From contig NZ_JBHULY010000026.1 of the NCBI RefSeq assembly GCF_042684665.1, forward strand, positions 1 to 64,000: a stretch of DNA of 64,000 nt, read 5' to 3'. The DNA is from Jejuia rubra (GTDB lineage Bacteria > Bacteroidota > Bacteroidia > Flavobacteriales > Flavobacteriaceae). Made by a program: the position numbers and the translations under genes. The notes beneath the pieces are model-generated. The model was not told where the DNA came from, made no database searches, and worked only from the letters and a program-made list of their open reading frames with translations. This document shows positions 1 through 8,234 of this stretch, piece by piece. Numbering within the stretch: the first letter of the stretch is position 1; each line of letters opens with the position of its first letter.

Positions 1-68
1 GGTTTGTCTTTGATAGAAATATCAACAATATTAAAACTAGCATTATTTAAAATGCACAACGGGTTTAT

Positions 69-992
69 TTAATAATTATCTAGCCAATGGAAGTGTTTTT
101 TGGTGATTGCCTCTTTGTTTTCCTCAATATGTTCTATAAGTGCTTTGGCGATAGTAGACATGTTTTTAGAACTCAACCAAATCAAATTCCAGTTGGTAAC
201 AATAGGTAGGCCTTTTACCGGGATAATCTGCAAATCTCCTAGTTTGAGGGCCGTTTTTATACCAATTAATGGCATTATTGAAAAACCAAGTCCAGAAATC
301 ACAGCTTGCTTTAAAGCTTCATTAGACGTTAATTCCATTTTCTTATAAGTAGAAATCTTTTTAGAATCAATAAATTTTTCCATGGCCAAACGGGTGGCAG
401 ACCCCTGTTCGCGGTAAATCAACGGTAATTTTTGAAACTCGGCCTTGGATAAATGCTTTCCCTTAAGTTTATAGTCCCTCCCTCCTACCATGTACAGCTC
501 ATTTCGCATCAGCTCAATGCGATTTATTTTGAGCTTTTTAGGTATGGTAGACACCATAGCAAAATCTACTTCGTTATTTTCCAGTACCCGAATTACGGAG
601 GCTTTGTTGGTTACATCCATAATCAAGTCTACTCCTCTATTTTTATTGATAAAATCAGACAAAAAATAAGGCATTACATACTTTGCTGTGGAAACGATTG
701 CGATCTTCAGCTTGCCTGCCAATTCGCCCTGAAAGGACAATGCCTTGTAGTCGATAGCCCTGACTTCCTCCATAATTTTCTCCGCCGCCTGTGCAATTTC
801 TTCACCAAATTCTGTGATATAAATACGCCGACCCACTACCTCAAACAGGGGAATTTTAAACTGATCTTGGAACTTTTTTAACTGAATGGAAACAGCTGGC
901 TGGGTAAGATACAGGGCTTCTGAAGCCTTTGTAACACTCTGTAATTCAGCTATTTTTAAGAATATTTCCAACTGATGTAAAGTGTAATTCAT
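69..992 (-). CDS. LysR-type transcriptional regulator
   Basis: A full-length LysR regulator of 307 residues. The first ~60 residues are the winged helix-turn-helix (LHQLEIFLKIAELQSVTKA, then TQPAVSIQLKKF), and the rest is the two-lobed effector-binding domain. I chose the ATG at 992, which gives the usual family N-terminus MNYTLHQLEIF; an in-frame ATG three codons upstream at 1001 is the alternative. It is divergent from a bicarbonate-type permease, and a perfect inverted repeat lies in the gap. LysR regulators usually control the divergent gene, and CbbR/CmpR members govern carbon-concentrating genes, so control of the permease is a reasonable inference. The effector is not deducible. Confidence 0.93.
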   Translation of the reverse strand: MNYTLHQLEIFLKIAELQSVTKASEALYLTQPAVSIQLKKFQDQFKIPLFEVVGRRIYITEFGEEIAQAAEKIMEEVRAIDYKALSFQGELAGKLKIAIVSTAKYVMPYFLSDFINKNRGVDLIMDVTNKASVIRVLENNEVDFAMVSTIPKKLKINRIELMRNELYMVGGRDYKLKGKHLSKAEFQKLPLIYREQGSATRLAMEKFIDSKKISTYKKMELTSNEALKQAVISGLGFSIMPLIGIKTALKLGDLQIIPVKGLPIVTNWNLIWLSSKNMSTIAKALIEHIEENKEAITKKHFHWLDNY

Positions 993-1005
993 AATTAACA
1001 TTTAT

Positions 1006-1044
1006 ATATTTCATAATAAATATAAATAAAATTATATGAAATAT
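1006..1044. promoter_or_regulatory. Inverted repeat in divergent LysR/permease promoter
   Basis: ATATTTCATA at 1006-1015 is the exact reverse complement of TATGAAATAT at 1035-1044, with a 19-base AT-rich spacer. It lies between the two divergent start codons (992 and 1076). Dyad sites of this kind are typical LysR operators, so this is a candidate binding site. A second TTTG-containing motif (ACTTTGCA, about 1053-1060) just downstream could belong to the permease promoter. Confidence 0.5.
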
Positions 1045-1075
1045 TTGTATAAACTTTGCACCAAATTTAAAAACG

Positions 1076-1288
1076 ATGAAAGAAAAAATTTTTAACAGCA
1101 TCAAAAAGATGAAGTCAAATGCCTTAAACAGGAATCAAATTATCCTGACTTTTATGTTTTTAGTTGTCATTCTATTATCCTTACAAAATGATGGCCTATT
1201 TATTAAGGAATTGGCACTAATTGGAGCTATAATGTTTCTTGCTACTATTAGTTCAAAGTCAAAAAATCAAGATAACAGCAACTGGTAA
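1076..1288 (+). CDS. Small membrane protein, function unknown
   Basis: A 70-residue protein with a basic N-terminal stretch (~20 residues) followed by two hydrophobic segments (about residues 22-36 and 45-57), so probably a two-pass or hairpin inner-membrane protein. It is the first gene of the set divergent from the LysR gene and ends 10 bases before the permease start. It may be an accessory subunit or leader of the permease, but I recognise no family. Coding status is supported by position and composition only. Confidence 0.6.
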   Translation: MKEKIFNSIKKMKSNALNRNQIILTFMFLVVILLSLQNDGLFIKELALIGAIMFLATISSKSKNQDNSNW

Positions 1289-1298
1289 AACACACTGA

Positions 1299-2267
1299 AT
1301 GGATTTACATTTACTAATTGACAACCTTACAAACCCGGCATTACTATTCTTCTTTTTAGGAGTTATAGCGGTGCAGCTGAAGAGTGACTTAAAAATACCT
1401 GAGAACTCTTCAAAATTTATTTCGCTTTATCTATTGCTTGCCATCGGATTTAAAGGTGGACAGGAACTAGCGCACAGCGAATTCGACCTAGAGATATTAT
1501 GGTCGCTTTTATTCGGGATCTTTCTAGCAGTTGCCGTTCCAATCTATGCTTATTTTATCCTTAGACGGAAATTCAGTATAGAAAATGCGGGAGCCATCGC
1601 AGCCTCCTATGGATCCGTAAGTGCAGTAACTTTTGTAACAGCGATTTCATTTTTAGAAATTGAACAAATCCCTTTTAGTGGGCATATGGTAGCAGTTATG
1701 GCATTAATGGAAGCACCTTCAATAATGATTGGACTGTTACTCATCATGCTCTTTAAAGGAGGCAAAGGAAAATCTGATATCCCAATGAAAACAGTGTTTC
1801 AGCACGCCTTGTTTAACGGCAGTGTGCTGTTAATATTAGGGAGTTTAGTTATTGGTTACTTGGCTAGTGAAGCCCAGGCCCAAGGCATTAAGCCCTTTAC
1901 AACGGATATATTCAAAGGGTTTTTATCAGTTTTCCTTTTGGACATGGGGATCACCAGCGGTCAAAAGCTAAATGAATTTATAAAGAAAGGGTGGTTTGCC
2001 TTAATTTTTGCCATCGTGGTCCCAATCATCAATGGATGCCTGGTGGCTGTAGCAAGTGGGGCCTTTGTAACGGGTACTGGAAACCGATTGCTTTTCGCAA
2101 TTTTGGCGGCAAGTGCCTCTTATATTGCGGTACCAGCGGCAATGAAAATAGCGGTACCAAAGGCAAGCCCGAGTTTGTACATACCCATGGCGCTAGCCAT
2201 TACGTTCCCGTTTAACATCACACTCGGCATGCCCCTGTATCTGTGCATCATTCAAAACTGTTATTAA
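1299..2267 (+). CDS. SbtA-type sodium-dependent bicarbonate permease
   Basis: A 322-residue integral membrane protein with about ten hydrophobic segments, matching the sodium-dependent bicarbonate transporter family in length and layout (NPALLFFFLGVIAVQLKSDL near the N-terminus, GFKGGQELAHS, and ASYIAVPAAMKIAVPKASPS near the C-terminus). Cyanobacterial SbtA imports HCO3- with Na+. In a heterotroph such a permease would supply bicarbonate for carboxylases. It sits between two small genes in one transcription unit, with a divergent LysR regulator. Family membership is clear; the substrate is inferred. Confidence 0.88.
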   Translation: MDLHLLIDNLTNPALLFFFLGVIAVQLKSDLKIPENSSKFISLYLLLAIGFKGGQELAHSEFDLEILWSLLFGIFLAVAVPIYAYFILRRKFSIENAGAIAASYGSVSAVTFVTAISFLEIEQIPFSGHMVAVMALMEAPSIMIGLLLIMLFKGGKGKSDIPMKTVFQHALFNGSVLLILGSLVIGYLASEAQAQGIKPFTTDIFKGFLSVFLLDMGITSGQKLNEFIKKGWFALIFAIVVPIINGCLVAVASGAFVTGTGNRLLFAILAASASYIAVPAAMKIAVPKASPSLYIPMALAITFPFNITLGMPLYLCIIQNCY

Positions 2268-2297
2268 TAATAAAGTATAATCTAAAATTAAAATATC

Positions 2298-2612
2298 ATG
2301 GAAACCGTAACAAAAAAAATCAACGATATTACAATGGAAAAGCAAAACATTAAATTGATTGACGGATATTTTAACGTATCCGAAGCTAAGGACGTTATTG
2401 ATGCCGTATTGGACATCAAAATCAACCACCATAAATTAAAAAGACTATCAATTACAGAAGGAAACAGCGAAGATTTATGCGAATACGATAGTGGTAGAAT
2501 CAACGAACTTATTGATGCAAAATTGGATGCACAGTCATTTTTTAATGATGCTAGATTAGAGGGTAAAAAGCTCAAGATTAGCAGTACTATCACCATTGAG
2601 ATTGAGGAATAA
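2298..2612 (+). CDS. Small soluble protein paired with the permease
   Basis: A 104-residue, acidic, soluble protein with mixed alpha/beta character, 30 bases after the permease and followed directly by a terminator. An in-frame ATG at 2334 (MEKQNIKLIDGYF) may be the real start, giving 92 residues. Cyanobacterial sbtA is followed by the PII-like regulator sbtB of about this size, but I see no convincing PII T-loop or nucleotide-binding signature here. It is best called a conserved-looking hypothetical protein that may act with the permease. Confidence 0.7.
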   Translation: METVTKKINDITMEKQNIKLIDGYFNVSEAKDVIDAVLDIKINHHKLKRLSITEGNSEDLCEYDSGRINELIDAKLDAQSFFNDARLEGKKLKISSTITIEIEE

Positions 2613-2654
2613 GTTTAGCACAACAATTTTAATTTGACTATACAAATTCATAGT

Positions 2655-2688
2655 AATGCCCGTCCATAGGGATGGGCATTTTTTTTGT
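2655..2688. terminator. Hairpin terminator after the permease operon
   Basis: AATGCCCGTCC (2655-2665) pairs with GGATGGGCATT (2670-2680) with one G-T pair and a four-base loop, followed by a run of T. It ends the permease operon. It also lies just beyond the 3' end of the convergent lipoprotein gene. Confidence 0.85.
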
Positions 2689-2705
2689 ATTAGAACAACC
2701 AAAGA

Positions 2706-3191
2706 CTATTGTCTCAAAATGTTGAATTCGCCTTCTTTAACAATGTGCGTGCCGCCATTCTGCAGCTCGGTGTTAAACTCAAATACCCCAACGACGTTTT
2801 CCTCATTAAGTTCAGTGATGGTGACATATCCCGCAACCGCAGGATGGTCGATGGCCGGGCCATCATTATTTTGATCAAAAAAATCAAACGGATCGCCAAA
2901 TGTTAAGGTAGCATACACATTGCCTTCATCAAAATTATAGGTGCCAATTTCGGGAGGTATTCTAATTGAAATACCTATTTCAAGATCGCCGTTGTATCCA
3001 TAGATAACGATTAAGTCGTCAAATTCGCTGTAAAAAGCGGCGTAAAACCCAGGCAAAGTCCTCATCGTGCCGTCAATTCGGGCTTGAATACTGCCGTAGT
3101 CCATTTGTTCTGCATCTTCAACAGAATCCCCACTACATCCGGTAAGGACTAAAAAGGCTAAAAAGACAATATAAATTGTTGTTTTTTTCAT
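2706..3191 (-). CDS. Secreted lipoprotein, small beta-rich family
   Basis: A 161-residue protein with a clear SPII signal (MKKTTIYIVFLAFLVLTGCS, lipobox LTGC), so a membrane lipoprotein. The mature part is acidic and beta-rich. Its C-terminus (GYVTITELNEENVVGVFEFN, then EGEFNI) closely resembles the C-termini of the lipoproteins encoded at 4787-5364 and 5445-5957, so the three look like diverged paralogs. The function is unknown. Confidence 0.8.
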   Translation of the reverse strand: MKKTTIYIVFLAFLVLTGCSGDSVEDAEQMDYGSIQARIDGTMRTLPGFYAAFYSEFDDLIVIYGYNGDLEIGISIRIPPEIGTYNFDEGNVYATLTFGDPFDFFDQNNDGPAIDHPAVAGYVTITELNEENVVGVFEFNTELQNGGTHIVKEGEFNILRQ

Positions 3192-3212
3192 GGTTTTTAT
3201 TTTAGTATTCGT

Positions 3213-4202
3213 TTAAAATTTATTTTTTGGTTGCGCATAAAACCATTCACAGGATTCTTTTATGCCTGTATCAATGGGATTATATTTCAGTTTAAGTTCT
3301 CTTTTGGATTTTTCATTTGAAAAAAAGTTGTTTGTCAACAACAATTTAATATTGACTGAAGACAGGGGTGTACTAATTCTAAAGTATCTTAAAACATCAC
3401 CCATCAGGCCAAGCCATCGGAGTAATGCATCAGGCATTGGTACGATAACAAATTTTCGTTTTGTAAAACTCCTAAGCTTTATAAAAAAATCAGAATAACT
3501 TAAATTTTCATTTCCAAGAAGATAGCATTCACCACTTTTTCCATACTTCATTGCATTTAAAATACCTTTCGACACGTCGCGCACATTGACAAAATTTTTC
3601 CCTCCAGACGGACAGAGCACCACGCGTTTTTTCATGCCCTCTAAAACTATTTTTCCAGAACTTGGTTTCGTACCAAATGCCCCGATCATAAACGTGGGGT
3701 TTACAATTACCACATCCATTTCTTCTTTCTGACTAAGCAAGTAATCGGTCGCTTCCGTTTTACTTTGACAATAAAATGAACTCGTAAACGGATATTTCAT
3801 TTGGGTGTTTTCATTGCCGGGACTTTTTAGATCACCATAACCAAATTGGTTTGCGGTACTAACGTAAATCAGTTTTTTGACTTTGTTCTTTTTACAGGCT
3901 TCCAGAACATACTTTACCCCTTCAACATTAATCTTTCGGTAATTTTCATAACTCAACAAATTTTGGTCTGTTAAGGCCGCGGTATGGATAACCACATCAA
4001 TATTTAAAAAAGCCTTATTTAATGCGTCTATGTTTGTAATATCCCCTTCAAAAAGTTTGAGGTTTTTATGATTTATATCCACAAAACGATCGCTTTTTCT
4101 TAAAAAGCCAGTAACATTGTACCCACTTTCCAGAAGCTCAATTACGGTATTTACACCCAATAATCCGTTTGCTCCAGTTACTATCACTTTGTTATATTCC
4201 AT
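3213..4202 (-). CDS. NAD-dependent epimerase/dehydratase (extended SDR)
   Basis: A 329-residue extended short-chain dehydrogenase. The Rossmann NAD(P) motif TGANGLLG is near the N-terminus, and the catalytic Tyr-x-x-x-Lys is YCQSK with an upstream Ser (STANQFGYG). The family includes sugar-nucleotide epimerases, dihydroflavonol reductases and 3-beta-hydroxysteroid dehydrogenases; the overall look is closest to the latter two. The gene at 7242-8234 is a relative, with Rossmann motif TGATGYIG. The substrate is unknown, and the lipoprotein neighbours give no pathway clue. Confidence 0.88.
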   Translation of the reverse strand: MEYNKVIVTGANGLLGVNTVIELLESGYNVTGFLRKSDRFVDINHKNLKLFEGDITNIDALNKAFLNIDVVIHTAALTDQNLLSYENYRKINVEGVKYVLEACKKNKVKKLIYVSTANQFGYGDLKSPGNENTQMKYPFTSSFYCQSKTEATDYLLSQKEEMDVVIVNPTFMIGAFGTKPSSGKIVLEGMKKRVVLCPSGGKNFVNVRDVSKGILNAMKYGKSGECYLLGNENLSYSDFFIKLRSFTKRKFVIVPMPDALLRWLGLMGDVLRYFRISTPLSSVNIKLLLTNNFFSNEKSKRELKLKYNPIDTGIKESCEWFYAQPKNKF

Positions 4203-4275
4203 TTTTAAAACAATAAATTAAAACTATTGTGTATTGATTACATTTTGGGCCATATTCCTACCTCGACACCCTTCG

Positions 4276-4705
4276 TTATTTAATTTCAAGGGTATATTGC
4301 CTTGATGTGCTATCCTTGCAAGCATCTCCCCTTGAGGGGTTTTCCAAATCGTTTACATTACGTGAGTCGAATACACTTAATTGGACCGAAATTGTAAAAG
4401 TCCCTTTCTCAATGGGCGTGCCCTCCAATATTAGGGTTGTAGTTGCCGCGTTAACCATAATACCATTGGGCAACCCACTAATATCGTAGTCAAAAACATA
4501 ATCGTTGTTATTTGAACTTCCTTGTACAGTGGCGGTAATAACATCATAATAGTTTAGGCCCAAATTGCCTGTTTTCAATGTTTTATCCTGCAATTCTGGA
4601 TTAAGGTTTACCACGCAATCCGCTAGAGTTTCTAGGGCATCCTCGCAAGCTACTCCTGAAATAGAAATAATCCATATGAAAAAAAAATTGTCTTAATGCT
4701 TTCAT
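4276..4705 (-). pseudogene. Lipoprotein gene frameshifted in a 9-base homopolymer
   Basis: The open part (4276-4614) encodes 112 residues with an Ig/cadherin-like motif (DYDISGLPNGIMV, then LEGTPIEKGTF). The same frame continues upstream through an SPII signal (IWIISISGVACEDALETLAD, lipobox GVAC), but the only plausible start, ATG at 4705 (MKALRQFFF), is in another frame. The frames meet at a run of nine A on the plus strand (4679-4687). Eight bases would restore one continuous lipoprotein of about 143 residues. This is either a sequencing error, a phase-variable switch or a decayed gene. A GTG at 4614 could start a version lacking the signal peptide, which is unlikely to be meaningful. Confidence 0.7.
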
Positions 4706-4786
4706 CATAGTTATCATTCTTACTGTTTTTATAAACAATGTCTTTTTAATTTCAATTACTTTCGACTTAAAATTCTAGACTATTTT

Positions 4787-5364
4787 CTAATCATAACATG
4801 TAGCCCTAACCTGTCTTGTGGCCTCAGTACCAATTTCGAACCTTCCATTAGTAACCAGTATTACTTCACTACAATTGCTCTGGTTTATAGCTCTAAAATA
4901 AAATGAACCTCTATATCTATCATTTTCTATAGATTCAATTGTAACACTACATTCTTCAACAAGGTATTCTTGCAACTCTGAACAAAATACAGTTGAATGA
5001 TAACTTATGGTATCATATGGAGCTGGTGGCTTCCAGTCATTGTAAAACAAAAATGAAGCCCAAACACCATCTTCAATACCATAAACACCAACTCCTTTGG
5101 ATGGTTTTATAATAAGTCTAATATTATATCCATCAGGAGAAGCGTATCATAGCCTTTTACCCCAGTTATTTCATGGAATTTCTCATCGCAACCTCCATTA
5201 ATATCAAAAAAACCATAGCCATTCGCTCTTTCAAAAACGACGAGCTCCCCATTTATTTCTGCCTGCATGGCTCCAACAAAAATTTCCTCCCTAAGATCTT
5301 GTTTACTACAACCAAAACAAAGTGATATAATTACGGCGATTACTAGTCTAATTATCTTATTCAT
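4787..5364 (-). pseudogene. Lipoprotein gene split by a one-base frameshift
   Basis: The 5' part (5107-5364) encodes an SPII signal (MNKIIRLVIAVIISLCFGCS) and the start of a mature domain ending GYDTLLL, then leaves frame. The next frame picks up at PDGYNIRLIIKPSKGVG and runs on through FYNDWKPPAPYD to the stop at 4787. The two halves make one lipoprotein of about 190 residues whose C-terminus resembles the neighbouring lipoproteins (ESIENDRYRGSFYF, then TNGRFEI). The break is around 5135-5145, in CTTCTCCTG read on the minus strand. It is either a sequencing error or a recent loss of function. Confidence 0.7.
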
Positions 5365-5444
5365 TATAAAATTTTATTAATATTTTACTTTCTAAACTTT
5401 ATATGCTCATTATTCCATCCCAAATTGCAAAATTCAATCCGAAA

Positions 5445-5957
5445 CTATATTTTTAAGTCAAACCTGCCATCGGTAATTGAAACTGTTCTATGAACATTTT
5501 CTAAAGTATAGCCACTAAAACTAAAAGTTCCTTTAACCTTTTCCGAAGTTATTTCTTCTATTTTAATGAATCCACTAGAAGCTATAAATCTATCCTTATA
5601 GGTATCAGAGAATAAATCTTTTATGTACTCCTCTGTACATTTCCAATTTTCCCCTATGTAAAAATTACCATATACGGAATCAGGATCAAAAGCGTGTGTT
5701 CCAATGGTTAGTGGTACACTAAGCCCTACCTGGATTTTTTCATAGCAGTTTTTTGCATTAAATTGTAGTCTGTTATTAAAAACGAAAATATAAATTGAGT
5801 TTTGCAATACTATCTTTTTGTTTTCATAAACGATTTCTACATACCCCATATCACTTATCGGGTATTCTACTACATTATTGTCGGCATCATCTATTTTACT
5901 ACAACCTAGTGATACCAGAAAAAAACAAACAATAAAAACTTTTATAAAACCTTTCAT
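5445..5957 (-). CDS. Secreted lipoprotein, same family as neighbours
   Basis: A 170-residue SPII lipoprotein (signal MKGFIKVFIVCFFLVSLGCS, lipobox SLGC). The mature part is beta-rich and ends with the same pattern as 2706-3191 (GFIKIEEITSEKVKGTFSFS, then TDGRFDL). Three members of this family within 3.3 kb suggest local duplication. The function is unknown. Confidence 0.8.
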   Translation of the reverse strand: MKGFIKVFIVCFFLVSLGCSKIDDADNNVVEYPISDMGYVEIVYENKKIVLQNSIYIFVFNNRLQFNAKNCYEKIQVGLSVPLTIGTHAFDPDSVYGNFYIGENWKCTEEYIKDLFSDTYKDRFIASSGFIKIEEITSEKVKGTFSFSGYTLENVHRTVSITDGRFDLKI

Positions 5958-5967
5958 TTTACAAGTA

Positions 5968-6360
5968 TCAAAAATTAAACCTTATAGAAACTCTAAAATT
6001 ATATCCCCTAGCCTCACCAAAATTATTGTCGAACTTTAGCATTCCTAAATTATAGGCAGCGTTTAGCTTTATATTCTTTTTCAAATCCAATCCAATATTA
6101 GCGACACAACCAAAATCAAAATCATCATAAAAATCCTGCCAGCGTAAATAGTCAGCAACCTCATTAAACGTTTTGGCAAACAAACTGCCCATCTGAGGTT
6201 TCAAACCAAAATCCATCCAGTCAATCAGAGTAATACTCTGGCCCGCTTTAACTTTTTCCGTACCAAACTTGATTTTTATTTTGGATACTTGCTCTTGGTT
6301 TTGGGCGTACGTCACGTTCAGCATAACAATCATCATTGCTATAAGTATTAGAGTTTTCAT
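5968..6360 (-). CDS. Small secreted beta-barrel-like protein
   Basis: A 130-residue protein with an SPI signal (MKTLILIAMMIVMLNVTYAQ) and a C-terminus of alternating residues ending in aromatic Phe (YNFRVSIRFNF), the usual ending of outer-membrane barrel strands in Bacteroidetes. It is short for a complete barrel, with perhaps four to six strands. It is 10 bases upstream of the lipoprotein at 5445-5957 and probably co-transcribed with it. Function unknown. Confidence 0.7.
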   Translation of the reverse strand: MKTLILIAMMIVMLNVTYAQNQEQVSKIKIKFGTEKVKAGQSITLIDWMDFGLKPQMGSLFAKTFNEVADYLRWQDFYDDFDFGCVANIGLDLKKNIKLNAAYNLGMLKFDNNFGEARGYNFRVSIRFNF

Positions 6361-6474
6361 GACTTTTTATTTTTTTGGTTGGACCTCTACTTCAAAATTC
6401 CCTAATTCTATATATAGTTATATCCGAAATCATGTTCTATGGACAATTCTGGACATATTCGGACGTCGGCAAAC

Positions 6475-7245
6475 TCAAATGGCATTGGCTGTCAGTCTGT
6501 TTTTAATAGCCATTGGAATAATACTGTCCAAAAACATAAACACCTTGTTCATAGCCCCAGGAATGATGACTTCTTTCTTTGCGAAAAATTTCTGAAGCGT
6601 TTCTTTAGCCGCAACTTCCGGGTCGAGAATGGAAGTTCTCGACAGCCATCCAAGTTTTCTGTTTTGCAAGCATAGGCCGGTTGTTGTATTCATCCCTCCT
6701 GGGCACACTATTGAAACCCAAATACCGTATTTACTAATTTCCTTTCTCAAGCTTTTTGAAAAGGATAGCAGGTATGCTTTTGTACCACCGTATACTTGCT
6801 TTTTGGGCAAATGGAAAAAGCTGGCCATACTGCTCACATTTAATATTCCAGAGGGCGCATTGGCCTTAAAATCCTCCATAAAGAGTTTTGTCAACAAGGT
6901 TGGTGCGGCTACATTTACGTGGATTTGCGTTAAGAAATAATCCTCATGCATATCCTCAAAATAGCCCCTGCTCAACACACCGGCATTGTTAATAAGATAT
7001 TTTATAGAGGCGGCTTTGGCCTTAACTTTTTCAAATAGCCGATGACAGTTTTCTTTGGACCCTAAATCCATTTCAAAGGTTATGACTTCAATATTAAAGT
7101 TCGATTTTAGGAAGCGCCCAAGTTCAAGTAATCCAGAATTTGGTAACGAAACCATAACAAGGTTCATTCCCTGGCTAGCACATTCAATGGCAAGTGATTT
7201 TCCAAAACCAGTACTTGCCCCTGTGATTAATGTATAAGTTTTCAT
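6475..7245 (-). CDS. Short-chain dehydrogenase/reductase
   Basis: A 256-residue classical SDR. The cofactor motif is TGASTGFGKS, followed by NNAGVLSRG, the catalytic Ser (NVSSMASF) and Tyr/Lys (YGGTKAY). The C-terminus carries an extra hydrophobic segment (VFMFLDSIIPMAI), suggesting membrane association as in some lipid-modifying SDRs. The start ATGA overlaps the stop of the upstream epimerase gene, so the two are translationally coupled. Substrate unknown. Confidence 0.88.
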   Translation of the reverse strand: MKTYTLITGASTGFGKSLAIECASQGMNLVMVSLPNSGLLELGRFLKSNFNIEVITFEMDLGSKENCHRLFEKVKAKAASIKYLINNAGVLSRGYFEDMHEDYFLTQIHVNVAAPTLLTKLFMEDFKANAPSGILNVSSMASFFHLPKKQVYGGTKAYLLSFSKSLRKEISKYGIWVSIVCPGGMNTTTGLCLQNRKLGWLSRTSILDPEVAAKETLQKFFAKKEVIIPGAMNKVFMFLDSIIPMAIKNRLTANAI

Positions 7246-8234
7246 GAGTTTAGATTTAAATATTCAACTGTTTTCTTAAGCCCAAAATGCAAGGGCGTAA
7301 TTTTATAATTCAGTTCCTTTTGTGCTTTTAAAGAAGAAGAAATGCGATTGACAAAAAGAGAATCCAGTACTTTTGGAGTTATTGAGGGAGCTACCCTTAA
7401 TAGGTTTTGAAATATAGACGCAATAGAAAAAAATGCTTTGACCATGGCATAATTCACCTGTAAAATTTTAATCTTACTCTGTGTTAAGGTTTTAATTAAT
7501 GAGAAGAGCTGTTTATAGCTGATATTCTCCCCTCCTATAATATACCTTCCGTAGTTGACATCACTTTCCATGGCCAGAAGATGGGCATGTACAACATCAT
7601 TGATAAAAACGTAATTTGATGTACTTTTTAACCTATTTGGGACTAGTAAAAAGTCCTTTTTGGCAATCATCGATATAAGCCTATTCACTCCATTTGAGTA
7701 GGTTCCTAATCCTGGCCCATAAACTTTTGAAACATTCAAAATGACACTAGAAAGTCCTTTTTTTGAATACTGCCTTACGATTTCCTCAGACATGCTTTTG
7801 GTCAATTCATAGTCATTAGCATAGGATGTTATTCTGGGTTGTGTCTCCGTAATTGGGATCTGGTTATAAGACGGCCCATATACGGATAGGGTACTGGTAT
7901 AAACCACCTTTTTAACCTGGTGCTTCCACGCCGCTTTTAATAAGTTTTCGGTCCCAATAACATTCGTGTTATAAAAATTGTCGATGTTTCTGCATTTTAA
8001 ATTGGTATATGCCGCTGTATGCATTACATAAGAACACTCTTTAATGGCATTTTCAATAGAAGCATAATCACAGATGTCGCCTTTAAAAAGGAAAAAATTT
8101 TCATGCTTTGGTACTTTTAAGGAATGTAAATCCCTGACCAGGGCATTGACCTGAATATTTCTTTCAGCTAAAGCCAAAGCTAATTGGCGACCTATATATC
8201 CGGTTGCACCGGTAAGTAAAACTTTCATAATCAT
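7242..8234 (-). CDS. NAD-dependent epimerase/dehydratase (extended SDR)
   Basis: A 330-residue extended SDR with cofactor motif TGATGYIG, Ser/Thr region YTSTLSVYG and catalytic YELTK. I placed the start at 8234, where ATGA overlaps the stop of the upstream gene; ATG at 8228 (MKVLLTGATG) is equally possible. The longer frame to 8312 would overlap the upstream gene by 80 bases. It is related to the gene at 3213-4202. It resembles 3-beta-hydroxysteroid dehydrogenase/dihydroflavonol reductase types, but the substrate is unknown. Confidence 0.88.
   Translation of the reverse strand: MIMKVLLTGATGYIGRQLALALAERNIQVNALVRDLHSLKVPKHENFFLFKGDICDYASIENAIKECSYVMHTAAYTNLKCRNIDNFYNTNVIGTENLLKAAWKHQVKKVVYTSTLSVYGPSYNQIPITETQPRITSYANDYELTKSMSEEIVRQYSKKGLSSVILNVSKVYGPGLGTYSNGVNRLISMIAKKDFLLVPNRLKSTSNYVFINDVVHAHLLAMESDVNYGRYIIGGENISYKQLFSLIKTLTQSKIKILQVNYAMVKAFFSIASIFQNLLRVAPSITPKVLDSLFVNRISSSLKAQKELNYKITPLHFGLKKTVEYLNLNS

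Noticed and set aside
2298..2612. SbtB/PII-like signalling protein
   Set aside because: Right size and position, but no PII signature or T-loop is visible; kept as unknown.
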